The notes beneath the pieces are model-generated. The model saw only the letters and a list, made by a program, of their open reading frames with translations, was not told where the DNA came from and did not search any database. A program made the translations under genes and the position numbers. A stretch of 64,000 bases of DNA from an uncultured Saprospiraceae bacterium. GTDB lineage: Bacteria; Bacteroidota; Bacteroidia; Chitinophagales; Saprospiraceae. Shown piece after piece: positions 48,101 through 57,146 of this stretch. Each line of letters starts with the position of its first letter. The first letter of the stretch is position 1. The stretch spans positions 1 through 64,000 of the forward strand of contig CALLWB010000030.1 of the NCBI GenBank assembly GCA_938016265.1. The letters are read 5' to 3'.

Positions 48101-49038
48101 CATTGGGAGGGTATTTTATAAACGATCTTGTTGATAAGATCTCCGAAATAAAGCAGGTAGTCCAACCATTCCCTTCCTTCGGAGGGATGGCAAAGGAAAG
48201 CTCTAAAGAGTATTACCGCAGAGTAAGCGAGCGACTTCGTCATAAAGGAAGAGCGGTTACTCATTGGGACTATGAACGATTGGTTTTGAATAAATTTTAT
48301 ACCATCTTTCAAACAAAATGCTTGAGTCATTTAAGTAATCCTGATGAAATTTCTAAAGGAGAAATTACACTGGTTGTAGTTCCTCGTAAGAGTGATTCTA
48401 CGGAAGAAACAAGACCAAAAGTTAACTATAAAACACTTCGAGTAATAAATAAATATGTTCGTCAACATGTTTCTCCTTTTGTAAAACTTAACGTGAGAAA
48501 TCCCGATTATGAATACATTCGGGCGATTTGTAATGTCAAGTTTATCGAAGGCAGTAACAATGGACAATCTATACAAAGGATGAAGGATGATTTGAAAACA
48601 TTCATTTGTCCTTGGCTATACGATAATGAGGAGAGTCTGAATATTGGCGGAAGTTTAAATGAAGATGTTGTCTTAAATTATATTAAAGGTTTATCTTACG
48701 TAAAATTTGTTACTAAATTCTCTATCCTCCATTTCTTTTTGGATGCAGATGGATTTTATAACTTTATCGATTCTGGTGATCCTCGGGTAGCAAAACAAAA
48801 GCCCTACGCTATACAAGCAGAACCATGGGCAGTCATCATACCCGACGATGATCATAAAATAACAATCATCGATGAAGAAAGAGAAGAGGAGCCAATACCG
48901 GTAGATCGGCCTGTACGATTCCAGAACAAACTGGATATCACAGAAAGTTTTATCAAAATATCAAGAAGACGAAGAGCAAAAACAATTATTGATACTGAAA
49001 AAGGTAAATTTGACTACTCCCTAGAAATAAAAGTTTAG
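45199..49038 (+). CDS. Large baseplate component (Pvc11-like, gp6/baseplate J family)
   Basis: This 1279-residue protein is long for the family. The N-terminal 400 residues are helical (LPDYARIHEFELYHLLAFVSKYSRLLRHY, VFNFGKYFERSIN). The middle third is beta-rich (VLGFAIASPILFLSEGERTISLKLYF). The C-terminal third has the baseplate-J-like block ESSKEYYRRVSERLRHKGRAVTHWDYERLVLNKFYTIFQTKC, followed by ITLVVVPRK and PFVKLNVRNPDYEYIRAICNVKF. In PVC and AFP, Pvc11 with Pvc12 forms the wedge triangle around the hub. The extra length sits mainly in the middle and may add peripheral baseplate domains (inference). Confidence 0.87.
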   Translation: MSKGKNVYQNQIPFYGNGTSQESRLTKKLLPDYARIHEFELYHLLAFVSKYSRLLRHYDNKNEISGSWEPFFVKDISVILADIVSIDLEHIENDHNHVVHSILHNYDSNKKLVHLKELFVQIHGIAKQLNRWYKLTSQITISNSNLEDEVSNELRNIITLKLVPKLRELRAYDEGAGDDKAFKKEIGLPYHEFDDIWDIDNVDPINIYKGGSKNQKVNNALKKLRILYREFYNVLGYIVFNFGKYFERSINEKEDHQPDMALMITFLKLFRYLQDDLNDVSERYLNMYYQKVLKQSKRDSVSDNVHVCFELANHIDEFLVKKGTKLSAGKNELGLDIVYKTTQDLLLNQTQVKSLKTIYVSEYQETLSQYKLVTGIYSASVADSKDGQGTEFDDQHVEWPMFGEEQSNRPMGVRTMGVGVLGFAIASPILFLSEGERTISLKLYFNPESSNIYEKLVREIAKNRSLSFNEVINTVFNREKNLKNISIYASGAEGWFPIDSSTIRISIPEDAENRFNALFLRFVIPPFSPSIVAYDSEVIEEQLVTRNPVLKITLNNTIEPFLYSFLRDLEIDTIDINVSVSGIKRLDLYNDIGQIDGKQPFQPFGPLPQIGSYLLVGNEELFKKEVNELKLDIEWQNLPDFEEYYKGYEGLQDELMRDIYTVQLSALSDGRYSPGKEDEEGLQYLLFQPTDGEVVNENTSDITVDEGKIRKLQIIADPSLEDNSVFDNETQSGYLKVEVSGPDHVFGHHVYQKLFTEAVTERARAEEGAEDNIEIPNPPFTPVINTLTLSYSASIQINTGSDRNEQFFHLHPFGTINVYSKGLLRSDRFHVVPQYNEEGYLYIGIEDLKPPQTLSLLFQLTANKARGYSKKRMPDIVWSYLADNVWVPFQEQHHLLDTTDEFTRTGIIQLRVPREINRKNSVLPNNLHWLRVSIDGDTELLCHAVAIKSQAVTAQWEDDGDQEWLRKPLGGYFINDLVDKISEIKQVVQPFPSFGGMAKESSKEYYRRVSERLRHKGRAVTHWDYERLVLNKFYTIFQTKCLSHLSNPDEISKGEITLVVVPRKSDSTEETRPKVNYKTLRVINKYVRQHVSPFVKLNVRNPDYEYIRAICNVKFIEGSNNGQSIQRMKDDLKTFICPWLYDNEESLNIGGSLNEDVVLNYIKGLSYVKFVTKFSILHFFLDADGFYNFIDSGDPRVAKQKPYAIQAEPWAVIIPDDDHKITIIDEEREEEPIPVDRPVRFQNKLDITESFIKISRRRRAKTIIDTEKGKFDYSLEIKV

Positions 49039-49058
49039 AACATTAAAATGAATACCTT

Positions 49059-49988
49059 ATGCCTATTCTCGGGCGGGACGGACTAAAAACCCGTTTCAAA
49101 AATAATATTGGTTTAGAGGCCTACAAAGCGCTGATTGAATCCACCGTAAACCTAAAAGACGATGGACTAGAAAAGAATGAAAAAGATGGTCTGAAACTCA
49201 CCCTGACTGGGTCTTCCAAAAAACTATTGTCATTTTATGAACGTATGAAGGATTCTCCTTCCTGGTCCATAAGCCTAAATCCTGATAATCAAGAAGGACT
49301 AAGTTTTAATGAAGGCTCTGATCTTCCTCGAATTTTTCTTAAGGAAGGAGGGAACATGGGGATTGATACTTCAGATCCAAGGTATACCCTTGATGTAGCT
49401 GGATTGGTTGCAATGGAAGGAAGAGTTGGAAATTTTGCGCAAGGACACGCTGATGCCGATGGTAAATGGCACTCTATAATCGACCGACAAGATGGATGCA
49501 AAGCTTTTGAAGTGATGGCGCACATCAATGATGAAGACGGCAAACGGTTTGCTTTAACACATGCCATTATCCTTATCTCTAAAGGGGTAAAAGGTACTAG
49601 AAGGCAAATCAAATCTGCCCAAGCAGGTAGCCGATGGCTTTGGGGAAGATTTTTTAATAAAATTGTCTTCGCCTGGAAATTGAATAAGGAAGCATCAGAA
49701 GATGGACCTGAATACTATGATCTAATGATTAAAACCAGAACCCATTATGGTCTGGATAATGATAAACCTAAGCAAGTTTTTTATCGGGTAACTAAACTTT
49801 GGGATAAAGAATTTGAAAACGACCACTATCCAACGGGCAGAAGTATGAGGACAAGACCTGTGACCAGACAAGTGGCCGTAGATCAAGTGACAGGAACTAA
49901 CATCAATGCTGGTACTCCCGTTCAAAATACCAGACCAGCGGTACCTAATATCTCGGTCAAACCTCCCATTAGAATTAAGAAAAAATAA
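49059..49988 (+). CDS. Tail-fibre-like eCIS protein
   Basis: This 309-residue protein starts PILGRDGLKTRFKNNIGLEAYKALI. Near residue 100 it carries NMGIDTSDPRYTLDVAGLVAMEGRVG, a form of the GIGTxxPxxxLDVxG motif common in phage tail fibres and bacterial adhesion proteins. A compact beta-rich domain follows (GKWHSIIDRQDGCKAFEVMAHINDEDG, FALTHAIILISKG), and then a basic Pro/Thr-rich tail (SMRTRPVTRQ, ISVKPPIRIKKK). Its place after the Pvc11-like gene is where fibre or baseplate-peripheral genes occur in related clusters, and no Pvc13-type fibre was found elsewhere. Receptor binding or a baseplate-attached spike is the best guess (inference). Confidence 0.6.
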   Translation: MPILGRDGLKTRFKNNIGLEAYKALIESTVNLKDDGLEKNEKDGLKLTLTGSSKKLLSFYERMKDSPSWSISLNPDNQEGLSFNEGSDLPRIFLKEGGNMGIDTSDPRYTLDVAGLVAMEGRVGNFAQGHADADGKWHSIIDRQDGCKAFEVMAHINDEDGKRFALTHAIILISKGVKGTRRQIKSAQAGSRWLWGRFFNKIVFAWKLNKEASEDGPEYYDLMIKTRTHYGLDNDKPKQVFYRVTKLWDKEFENDHYPTGRSMRTRPVTRQVAVDQVTGTNINAGTPVQNTRPAVPNISVKPPIRIKKK

Positions 49989-50146
49989 CCAGAATTGGAA
50001 TGTGGTCGATAAAAAAAGGAAGAGAAAATTGAGATAATTTCAATTTTGCGCTTAATTTTATAATTAAACGTATTTTCTAATTGATTACGATACCTTAATT
50101 TTATTGACTAAATTAACAGCGGTTTATTTAGCGTAAAATTCTAACC

Positions 50147-50329
50147 ATGAAAGAAATTCATTTGAAACTAACTGTTGACGAAGTAAACTTGATTTTTGAA
50201 ATACTCGGACAACAGCCATTCACGAAAGTATTTGAATTGATTGGTAAAATAAATGAACAAGCAGATCATCAATTATCCACTGATGGTCACACTGATTCGG
50301 AACAAAATGCAGACCCTAAAAACGAGTAA
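50147..50329 (+). CDS. Small phage-tail-type helical protein
   Basis: This 60-residue protein, KEIHLKLTVDEVNLIFEILGQQPFTKVFELIGKINEQADHQ, ends in an acidic tail. The pattern LTxDEVNxI...L...PFxxVxxLIGKIxxQA is known from small proteins beside phage tail genes, whose role is unproven. It starts 158 bp after the fibre-like gene and ends 9 bp before the Pvc12-like gene, so it is probably co-translated with the latter. It may be an assembly factor (inference). Confidence 0.7.
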   Translation: MKEIHLKLTVDEVNLIFEILGQQPFTKVFELIGKINEQADHQLSTDGHTDSEQNADPKNE

Positions 50330-50338
50330 GAAACAATA

Positions 50339-53161
50339 ATGAGTAACGACCCTATAACGATACCAAAATTTGAAGAACTTCCTAAAAGTATGGACTATAA
50401 ATTCCTTAAAAGACAAGGAATAGACCATGCACAGAAGTTGTCTGGAGATATTTGGACAGACTATAACGAACACGATCCAGGGGTAACTATCCTTGAAAAC
50501 CTTTGTTATGTACTGTCGGAATTAGGCTATAAGACCAATTTTAGCGTAGAAGATTTATTTTATTCTAAGAATGGGGAGGCTTTTGATACTAATAAAAGTG
50601 CCCTATATGCTCCAGAAGATATTTTTCCTTGTACCCCTCTTACTATTCTCGATTACCGAAAACTAATTATTGATAACGTAAGTTTTGTCCAAAATGCTTG
50701 GGTAATTCCGGTTTCTCAATGCAAATTGGGAATAGATATCACTGGATTGTATAAAGTGATGCTACAAGCTGATTATAGAGATACGCAAACGGAAGAAGAA
50801 CGAAACAAGGTGCGGGATGAAGTCCTTCGTGATACGAAAAACTTATTAAATAAGTACAGAAATATTTGCGAAGACATAGACCATATTGAGTTGCTTGAAT
50901 CTGAGAAAATCAGTATCGCGGCCAATATCAGTATTAGTGCAAATTCTATCGGAGAATCTGTTTTGGCGAATATTGTCTTTGCATTGTCAGAGTCTTTAAC
51001 TCCTCAAATCAGATTTGAGACATTGGATGAACTATTGGAACAAGGAAAGTCCTTGGATCAGGTTTTTGATGGTCCCCCTCCTGTACATGGTTTTGTTAAC
51101 ACAGAGGACCTTGAAAATTCAGAAATTCATATTCTGAATACGATCCATAAATCAAGGTTGATCAAAATAATTTCTGGCGTAGAAGGGGTAAACAAGGTGA
51201 CCAATTTCAAGGTTTTAGTAAACGGCGCTGAAGTAAAAGGAGAAATTGTTAAACTTCCTGAAAATAGATTTCCTGAGTTGGATGTCGAGGAGATGTTCAA
51301 AACTAACGAGGAAGACGATAAGAATAATGGAATCAACCTCATGATTGAGGATGAGATCACCTATATGGCAGACATCGACACGACTCGTTACGAGTTTGAG
51401 ATGTTGATTGCTCGATTCAAACAGCGGTATCTTAGACCACTTGATATTGATTTTCCAGAGCCAAATTCTGAAAAGAATGTAGAAGACATACAGTTTTTCT
51501 TCCCAGCCCAAAATAGCTTTCCAAAAGCATATGGGGTCGGAGAATTTGGTCTACCTGTCAGTGCATCAGAACCTAGAAAAGCACAGGCTCGGCAGTTGAA
51601 GGCATACCTGATGTTTTTTGAACAAATTATGAATAATTATCTCGCCCAGTTAGTCAACGTGCGCCATTTATTCTCTCTGGACGAAAAAGTCAATAGCACT
51701 TATTTCTCTAAAAATTTATTCCATATTCCAAATGTCAACGATTTACTGGCAGTACCGGAAGAAGACTTTGAAGTGCGGTTGGATGGACTTACCAAACGGT
51801 TTGACCCATTTTTGAAAAGACGAAATAAGTTTTTAGATCATATGCTTGCTCGATTTGGAGAAGAATTTATGACCGATTCTTATAACACACTAAACAAACA
51901 GGCGTCTTCTTTAAGTGGTAAAGAATTTCAATATGAAGTAATTGCTGCCAAAACAAAGTTCTTGCAGAACTATGTAGAGATGAGTAAAAACAGAGGAAGA
52001 GGATTGGACCACTCCAAAAATTCACTAGACTCTGAAAACGTATCGGGATTAAAAAAACGAATTAGTCTTATTTTTAATATTAATGATTATAGAAACCGGA
52101 TTTTATCCGGGATTTCTAATGATCCAAATATGACTCCTTCTAAATCAAAAGCAGGAGGACCAATTAAGAAAAAACTCAAGGAGAATATCTTTAGATTTAC
52201 TTCAGGGGACAAAAATATTACTTCAGAAGTATTGACATACGGTCTAAATAGAGACCTATATGAGATAAGAAAGGCGAAGGACAATAAAAACTACAACGTT
52301 TTATTCCAAATGCCAAACAAGGATGCGGAAATCATATTTATTTCTAATAATGAAATAGAATGTGAAAAAGCGGTTTCTAGACTTATTGAATATCTCAAAA
52401 AAGTAAATCAGGATAGTGAAGGGTTTCACCTAGTAGAACATATCCTATTACGACCAGTAGTAGATCCCAAAATTGGATTTTATATAAGTAATGCTACCAA
52501 TAAATTACTGCAAACTGATTCAATGTTTACAGATGAAAAAGCAGATAAGAAACTATTTGTAAAACAACTGGAAGAATTTGGAGGCGTAGAAAAAAATTAT
52601 TCTTTCGATAAGAAAGGAAAGGGATACATTATCTATCTAAAAGATAAAACAGGCAAACTCATTGCTTACAACGATGGGTTCTTAATTGAAAATTCGGTTA
52701 AAAAGACCATAAAAGAAACGGCAAAGTTCATTAAAAAACTTGGTGCAGAAAGAAATGGTTTGAACCGACAGATTCAATCCGAAGATCCGATCATAAAGGG
52801 AGCGATGCTTCCTGATGATCCTTATTCTTTGCAATTGAGTGCTATTGTTCCTTCTTGGCCTGTTCGGTTTCAGAATAAAAAATTAAGAACAGTTTTTGAA
52901 AACATCATGAAACTCAATGCACCAGCGCACATGGCATTAAATTGCCATTGGATTGGAATCGAGGAGATGAAAGAGTTTGAAACAGTTTACCAAGCTTGGC
53001 TGAAAGAAAAATCAAGTGACGAAACTAATCATTCGAAACTGGACAGTCTGTCTTATCTGTTATTAATGTTGCTGAAAAATTACGAAGACCCTCAGCAACC
53101 TATAGTACTTGCCGAATTGCCAAAGCTCAGAGCGAATCTGAAGTCGGTAATTAAAAGCTAA
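50339..53161 (+). CDS. Baseplate wedge protein (Pvc12-like, gp7 role)
   Basis: This 940-residue protein has an N-terminal block typical of Pvc12-type baseplate proteins, GDIWTDYNEHDPGVTILENLCYVLSELGYK. The central part is mixed, including QARQLKAYLMFFEQIMNNYLAQLVNVRHLFSLD and a conserved block HLVEHILLRPVVDPK near residue 700. The C-terminus has DPYSLQLSAIVPSWPVRFQNKKLRTVFENI and NAPAHMALNCHWIG, both frequent in this family. It should assemble with the Pvc11-like protein around the hub. It is expressed directly after the 60-residue gene and 22 bp before the tape-measure gene. Confidence 0.88.
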   Translation: MSNDPITIPKFEELPKSMDYKFLKRQGIDHAQKLSGDIWTDYNEHDPGVTILENLCYVLSELGYKTNFSVEDLFYSKNGEAFDTNKSALYAPEDIFPCTPLTILDYRKLIIDNVSFVQNAWVIPVSQCKLGIDITGLYKVMLQADYRDTQTEEERNKVRDEVLRDTKNLLNKYRNICEDIDHIELLESEKISIAANISISANSIGESVLANIVFALSESLTPQIRFETLDELLEQGKSLDQVFDGPPPVHGFVNTEDLENSEIHILNTIHKSRLIKIISGVEGVNKVTNFKVLVNGAEVKGEIVKLPENRFPELDVEEMFKTNEEDDKNNGINLMIEDEITYMADIDTTRYEFEMLIARFKQRYLRPLDIDFPEPNSEKNVEDIQFFFPAQNSFPKAYGVGEFGLPVSASEPRKAQARQLKAYLMFFEQIMNNYLAQLVNVRHLFSLDEKVNSTYFSKNLFHIPNVNDLLAVPEEDFEVRLDGLTKRFDPFLKRRNKFLDHMLARFGEEFMTDSYNTLNKQASSLSGKEFQYEVIAAKTKFLQNYVEMSKNRGRGLDHSKNSLDSENVSGLKKRISLIFNINDYRNRILSGISNDPNMTPSKSKAGGPIKKKLKENIFRFTSGDKNITSEVLTYGLNRDLYEIRKAKDNKNYNVLFQMPNKDAEIIFISNNEIECEKAVSRLIEYLKKVNQDSEGFHLVEHILLRPVVDPKIGFYISNATNKLLQTDSMFTDEKADKKLFVKQLEEFGGVEKNYSFDKKGKGYIIYLKDKTGKLIAYNDGFLIENSVKKTIKETAKFIKKLGAERNGLNRQIQSEDPIIKGAMLPDDPYSLQLSAIVPSWPVRFQNKKLRTVFENIMKLNAPAHMALNCHWIGIEEMKEFETVYQAWLKEKSSDETNHSKLDSLSYLLLMLLKNYEDPQQPIVLAELPKLRANLKSVIKS

Positions 53162-53183
53162 CACATAGTAGTCTATTTGCTGA

Positions 53184-56100
53184 ATGAGTGAAAAGCAATC
53201 AAAACATATCATTCGTCGAAATGTATTTGAAATTTCGATAGATAGTCGTGGTGATGCCAATCGCATGCAAAACGAAATCAGCAGGCTGTTTAGCATGCGG
53301 GTTTCTAAGTTGTTGGATGAAATCTTTAATGAGATCGCTGACCCCGATTATACCTATCGTATTGATCTGCTAGAGTTGGATCTGGGGACAATTGAAGAAC
53401 GGTACCTCGAACGTCAAATCACCGAACGCCTTGAGAAACAGCTCAAGGAGAAACTGAAAGATTTAATTGGCCTGAAAAATTTTGACCTAGATGTCAAACG
53501 CACTAACCTTGAAGTGCGCTCGCTGAAGCGTTCAGAAATGGATTCCGTGATGTATTTCCTGGAAAATGGATATTTAAGTTCGTGGACAAGTAGAGAGGCT
53601 TCCTTGGAAGAACTAATTCTCCGGCTAATTGAAAAAGATCCTTCTGAATTTAAGCGGAGACTCTTGAAAATTGCCAAAAAGCCTAGTGTGGTGGAGCGTA
53701 TTCAACGGCAATTTTCTGCCAACACGGTGGTTAAGATTATTTCTATAATGGCGCCAACGCAAGCCATGTCAATCGGAACCTACGCACGAGCATTAGCCAT
53801 GAAATTTAACAAATCTTCTGCGATTTCTGGACTAAGTAGTGATAAGTTTAAAAGTCTAGTTCGAGAGTCAATTTTGCATTTTATACTTGTTGAAAGAAGC
53901 GTCAGCTTTGATAGAAAATCCTTCGAACAAAGTATTGAGCAACAACTCGAGAAAAAAACAAACCGCTCCATTGCAGAACTAATTGAGCCAGAAAAACTGA
54001 AATCAAACACACAGCAAAAAGAATTGGAAGAGTATACTGCCACCCGACTAGGGGAGGTACTCGAAGTAACAAAAATTTTGCTTGCTCCAGAATGGACACC
54101 ACCAAAAACGGCTGTCGCTAAAAAGAAGTTGACTGAAGTAGCACTGCGAGTGCTTGGTGGCCGAAGCTGGAAATTGAAAGAAAGTTTAGTCCAGGCAAAA
54201 GTTAGAAATTGGAAAAAACTGTTTACCCGACTAGAAGAAATAGTAGGAAAAAAGAACAAAAAAGAAGTTCAACTATTCAAACAGTTTTTAGTAGAAACAT
54301 CTCCGGAAGAAAAGCAAGAAGAATTAGCAAAACTGCTAGAGATTGCTAAACCTGAACCTAAAGAACCTCCAAAGAAAAAATTATCCAAAGAACAAGAAAA
54401 AGCTGCCCAAAAACAAAGAGAATTTGCAAGGAAGCAACAGTTGGCAGAACGTAAACTAAAACAAGAAGCAAAAGAAATTTTCGAAATTCTCAAGAAGTCA
54501 GGATCTAGAATCAGTGCTGCGGATAAGGTCAAACTTAAAGAAAAATTATCCGCAATCCTTGAGAATAAAACAGAACAACTAGCCCAAGAAATTCTGGAAA
54601 TGATCTTTAAGGAAATAGCCGCTAAAAAAATAACAAAAAAGAAAGACGCAAAAGAGTCCATCGAACAGCTTCGGAAAAAAGAAATCACTAAACAAGTCGA
54701 AGCAATTCTCAAAAAAATAGAACAAATACTTCCTAAAGCAGAAAGCCCGCGATCAAAAGAATTGATGGATATTATCCGTAAGGAACAAATTTGGAAAAGA
54801 CCGAATACAGAAGAAACGGGCGTGCAAGAACAAGGAAAAGAAGACGAACAAACAATACGACTAGACTTTGTTCGATATTACCTAGAAGAAAGTAAAAGCC
54901 CTTGGTGGGCAGAAGGAGAAATCAGAGAGTCTCTGGAATCAGTTACCCTCAAATTGTTGAAAGAATCTCCTCGAAAATTAACCGATGTCCTTCAACAAAT
55001 CATAAAAGAATCCACAAAATCCAAACGGACAACAGTCGTGAAAAATCTGTTGAAAGAATTCAGTACCTCTGGTGTCCAACAAATTGTAGAAGCAATAGAA
55101 CCTGACTTCATCGGGTTTATCCTAACGGAAGTGTTAATGGTAGAGAAGCTTATCGCCAAGCAAGATGATCTGGGCATTTCCATTCCTTCTAGTAGCAAAA
55201 AACGCTTGATGTGGGAACCTGTTTTGCAATATGTTTTTATAGAACAAGGAGCCAACTTCGACGTCCAACAGTTTGTGAAAATCACCATAAAAGAGATCGC
55301 AGGACAGTTGAGAATTAAATCAGGAAATCTGGTGCAGAAACTAAAAACAATCGTCAATAATGCGGTCCAGGCAGGTGAACTTCGATTTTCTCCACTAGAA
55401 AATATGATCAATAGCTTATTGATCAATCCAGCAGAGCTATTACCGGATATTCCTATAGAAGAACTCGACAAAAAAGAAAAAGAAATTAAAGATGCGCTAG
55501 CCAAAGAGAAGGCCCAAACCAATGTGCCTGAATTAGAACAGCCTGACGAAAATGTCGAAACCAAAGAGGCCAAAGAAGTAGCAGAAACTAAAGAAGCACA
55601 AGCAAAAGAAGAAGCAAAAACAAAAGAAGAAAGTCAAATAATAGAAGAGGCACAGACCGAGGAGGAAAAACAGATAAAGGAAGACGCTCAAGCCAAGGAG
55701 GAAGAACAAATGAAAGAAGACGCACAGGCCAAGGAAGAAGAACGAAGGAAGGAAGCGAAAGACGATCCAACCCCTGCAGAACAATCGGGGAGGGTAGGGG
55801 ATCCGAAAACAGAAGACACACAAACGACCAAGGAGGGAGAGGATACAAAAACAACAAAGCGAGAAGAAAGTCCAATCGATTTACCAGAAAACCAACCTCC
55901 GAGAGAAAGAACAGAAACAGAAGAAGATCAAACAACACAAGATGAAAATGTGGATATAACAATTGAGGAAGCCATAACCATAATCGAATATTTCCTTTCT
56001 AAAGGATCGTTGCCTAGGAAAATTGCTCATTACAACATCCAACAATTCGAAGAATTATTCACCTTCGCATTAGCAGAAAAACCATTGACAGTAAGGGATT

Positions 56101-57089
56101 TGGTAGCCCGCTGGGGAAGAGCCAAACAGACCAGAATACAAATGGCTAAACAGTTTTCAACACCCCTACTACTGAAAATTGTGAAACGCATGCAGCCTTC
56201 TAGTCCGAAGTTACTTCGATTTGTTGAAAACTTCCTGGAGGTGATTGAGCGTACTTCTAATCAAAAAGTGAAAGACGGAGCGCGAGAATTCATACTCTAT
56301 TATTCCCTTACCAAATCGGATGCATTTGATGGATATACCTTCTACAAAGCCTTGGTGAAGCATATCGCCCGAGAAAAATCAGTCCTCGTCAAAAGTCTAT
56401 TGCAAGACATAAACAAAGCCATCAAGCCAAAGAGCAAGGCTATAGAGGAAGATTTTAGTCAACTAACGATTCTGCTTATTAAGGAATTTGATCAGAAGCC
56501 ACCACAAATTATGGCAATGCCTTCAACACCAGATCCAGCAGCAGAGCCCTCCGTAATAAAAGAAGAAGATGCCATTTTTGTGCATAATGCTGGAATTGTA
56601 TTGATGAGACCAAGCATCGGGTTGTTTTTCAATGCACTAAAAATGCTCACTCCAACCAAGAAATTTAAGACCACAGAGATGGCTTACCGGGCGGTGCATT
56701 TGTTAGAGTATGTCGCTACGAAAAGACAAGGAACTCCTGAACACCTGCTTTCTCTATTGAAAATAATGTGTGGTGTACCTTTTGGCGCTCCTATAGAAAA
56801 AGACGTGGTCCTGACGGACTATGAGAAAGAAGTGTCTGACTACTTGATCTCTCAATTGCTTTTAGACTGGCCAATGATGAAAAATACCTCTCCAGACGGT
56901 ATGAGAGGCTCTTTCCTAATAAGAGACGGACGCCTTACAAAAAAGGAAAAAAGCTGGAGATTGGTAGTAGAAAAGAAAGCCTTCGATATGGTAATGTCTT
57001 CCTACCCCTGGTCCTTCTCCATCATCCGATTTCCTTGGATGGCAGAATCAACAAGAATCTTCGTGGAGTGGGGAGATCAGAAAATTTAA
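53184..57089 (+). CDS. eCIS tape measure protein (Pvc14-like)
   Basis: This 1301-residue protein begins KHIIRRNVFEISIDSRGDANRMQNEISRLF, the start of the contractile-injection-system tape-measure family. The first 700 residues contain at least two copies of a helical unit with YFLENGYLSSW/YYLEESKSPWW followed by LKESPRKL. Residues about 785-925 are a low-complexity acidic/basic stretch built from KEEAQxKEE-type repeats, probably an extended coiled coil. A third unit, YFLSKGSLPRKI, starts near 930. The C-terminal domain has NAGIVLMRPSIGLFFNALKML and PWSFSIIRFPWM. Tape measures fix tube length and sit in the lumen during assembly. The low-complexity segment may vary in length between strains and thereby change particle length (inference). 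Confidence 0.9.
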   Translation: MSEKQSKHIIRRNVFEISIDSRGDANRMQNEISRLFSMRVSKLLDEIFNEIADPDYTYRIDLLELDLGTIEERYLERQITERLEKQLKEKLKDLIGLKNFDLDVKRTNLEVRSLKRSEMDSVMYFLENGYLSSWTSREASLEELILRLIEKDPSEFKRRLLKIAKKPSVVERIQRQFSANTVVKIISIMAPTQAMSIGTYARALAMKFNKSSAISGLSSDKFKSLVRESILHFILVERSVSFDRKSFEQSIEQQLEKKTNRSIAELIEPEKLKSNTQQKELEEYTATRLGEVLEVTKILLAPEWTPPKTAVAKKKLTEVALRVLGGRSWKLKESLVQAKVRNWKKLFTRLEEIVGKKNKKEVQLFKQFLVETSPEEKQEELAKLLEIAKPEPKEPPKKKLSKEQEKAAQKQREFARKQQLAERKLKQEAKEIFEILKKSGSRISAADKVKLKEKLSAILENKTEQLAQEILEMIFKEIAAKKITKKKDAKESIEQLRKKEITKQVEAILKKIEQILPKAESPRSKELMDIIRKEQIWKRPNTEETGVQEQGKEDEQTIRLDFVRYYLEESKSPWWAEGEIRESLESVTLKLLKESPRKLTDVLQQIIKESTKSKRTTVVKNLLKEFSTSGVQQIVEAIEPDFIGFILTEVLMVEKLIAKQDDLGISIPSSSKKRLMWEPVLQYVFIEQGANFDVQQFVKITIKEIAGQLRIKSGNLVQKLKTIVNNAVQAGELRFSPLENMINSLLINPAELLPDIPIEELDKKEKEIKDALAKEKAQTNVPELEQPDENVETKEAKEVAETKEAQAKEEAKTKEESQIIEEAQTEEEKQIKEDAQAKEEEQMKEDAQAKEEERRKEAKDDPTPAEQSGRVGDPKTEDTQTTKEGEDTKTTKREESPIDLPENQPPRERTETEEDQTTQDENVDITIEEAITIIEYFLSKGSLPRKIAHYNIQQFEELFTFALAEKPLTVRDLVARWGRAKQTRIQMAKQFSTPLLLKIVKRMQPSSPKLLRFVENFLEVIERTSNQKVKDGAREFILYYSLTKSDAFDGYTFYKALVKHIAREKSVLVKSLLQDINKAIKPKSKAIEEDFSQLTILLIKEFDQKPPQIMAMPSTPDPAAEPSVIKEEDAIFVHNAGIVLMRPSIGLFFNALKMLTPTKKFKTTEMAYRAVHLLEYVATKRQGTPEHLLSLLKIMCGVPFGAPIEKDVVLTDYEKEVSDYLISQLLLDWPMMKNTSPDGMRGSFLIRDGRLTKKEKSWRLVVEKKAFDMVMSSYPWSFSIIRFPWMAESTRIFVEWGDQKI

Positions 57090-57146
57090 TACAATAATGT
57101 CGAATCGACTTTTTCGTTAATTTGAAAAATAGTATCTTGTAAAACA

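Noticed and set aside
55533-55962. Overlapping leftward frames rich in Phe and Leu that look like membrane proteins
   Set aside because: They are the antisense of the KEE-rich low-complexity tract in the tape measure; GAA/AAG codons read as TTC/CTT on the other strand.
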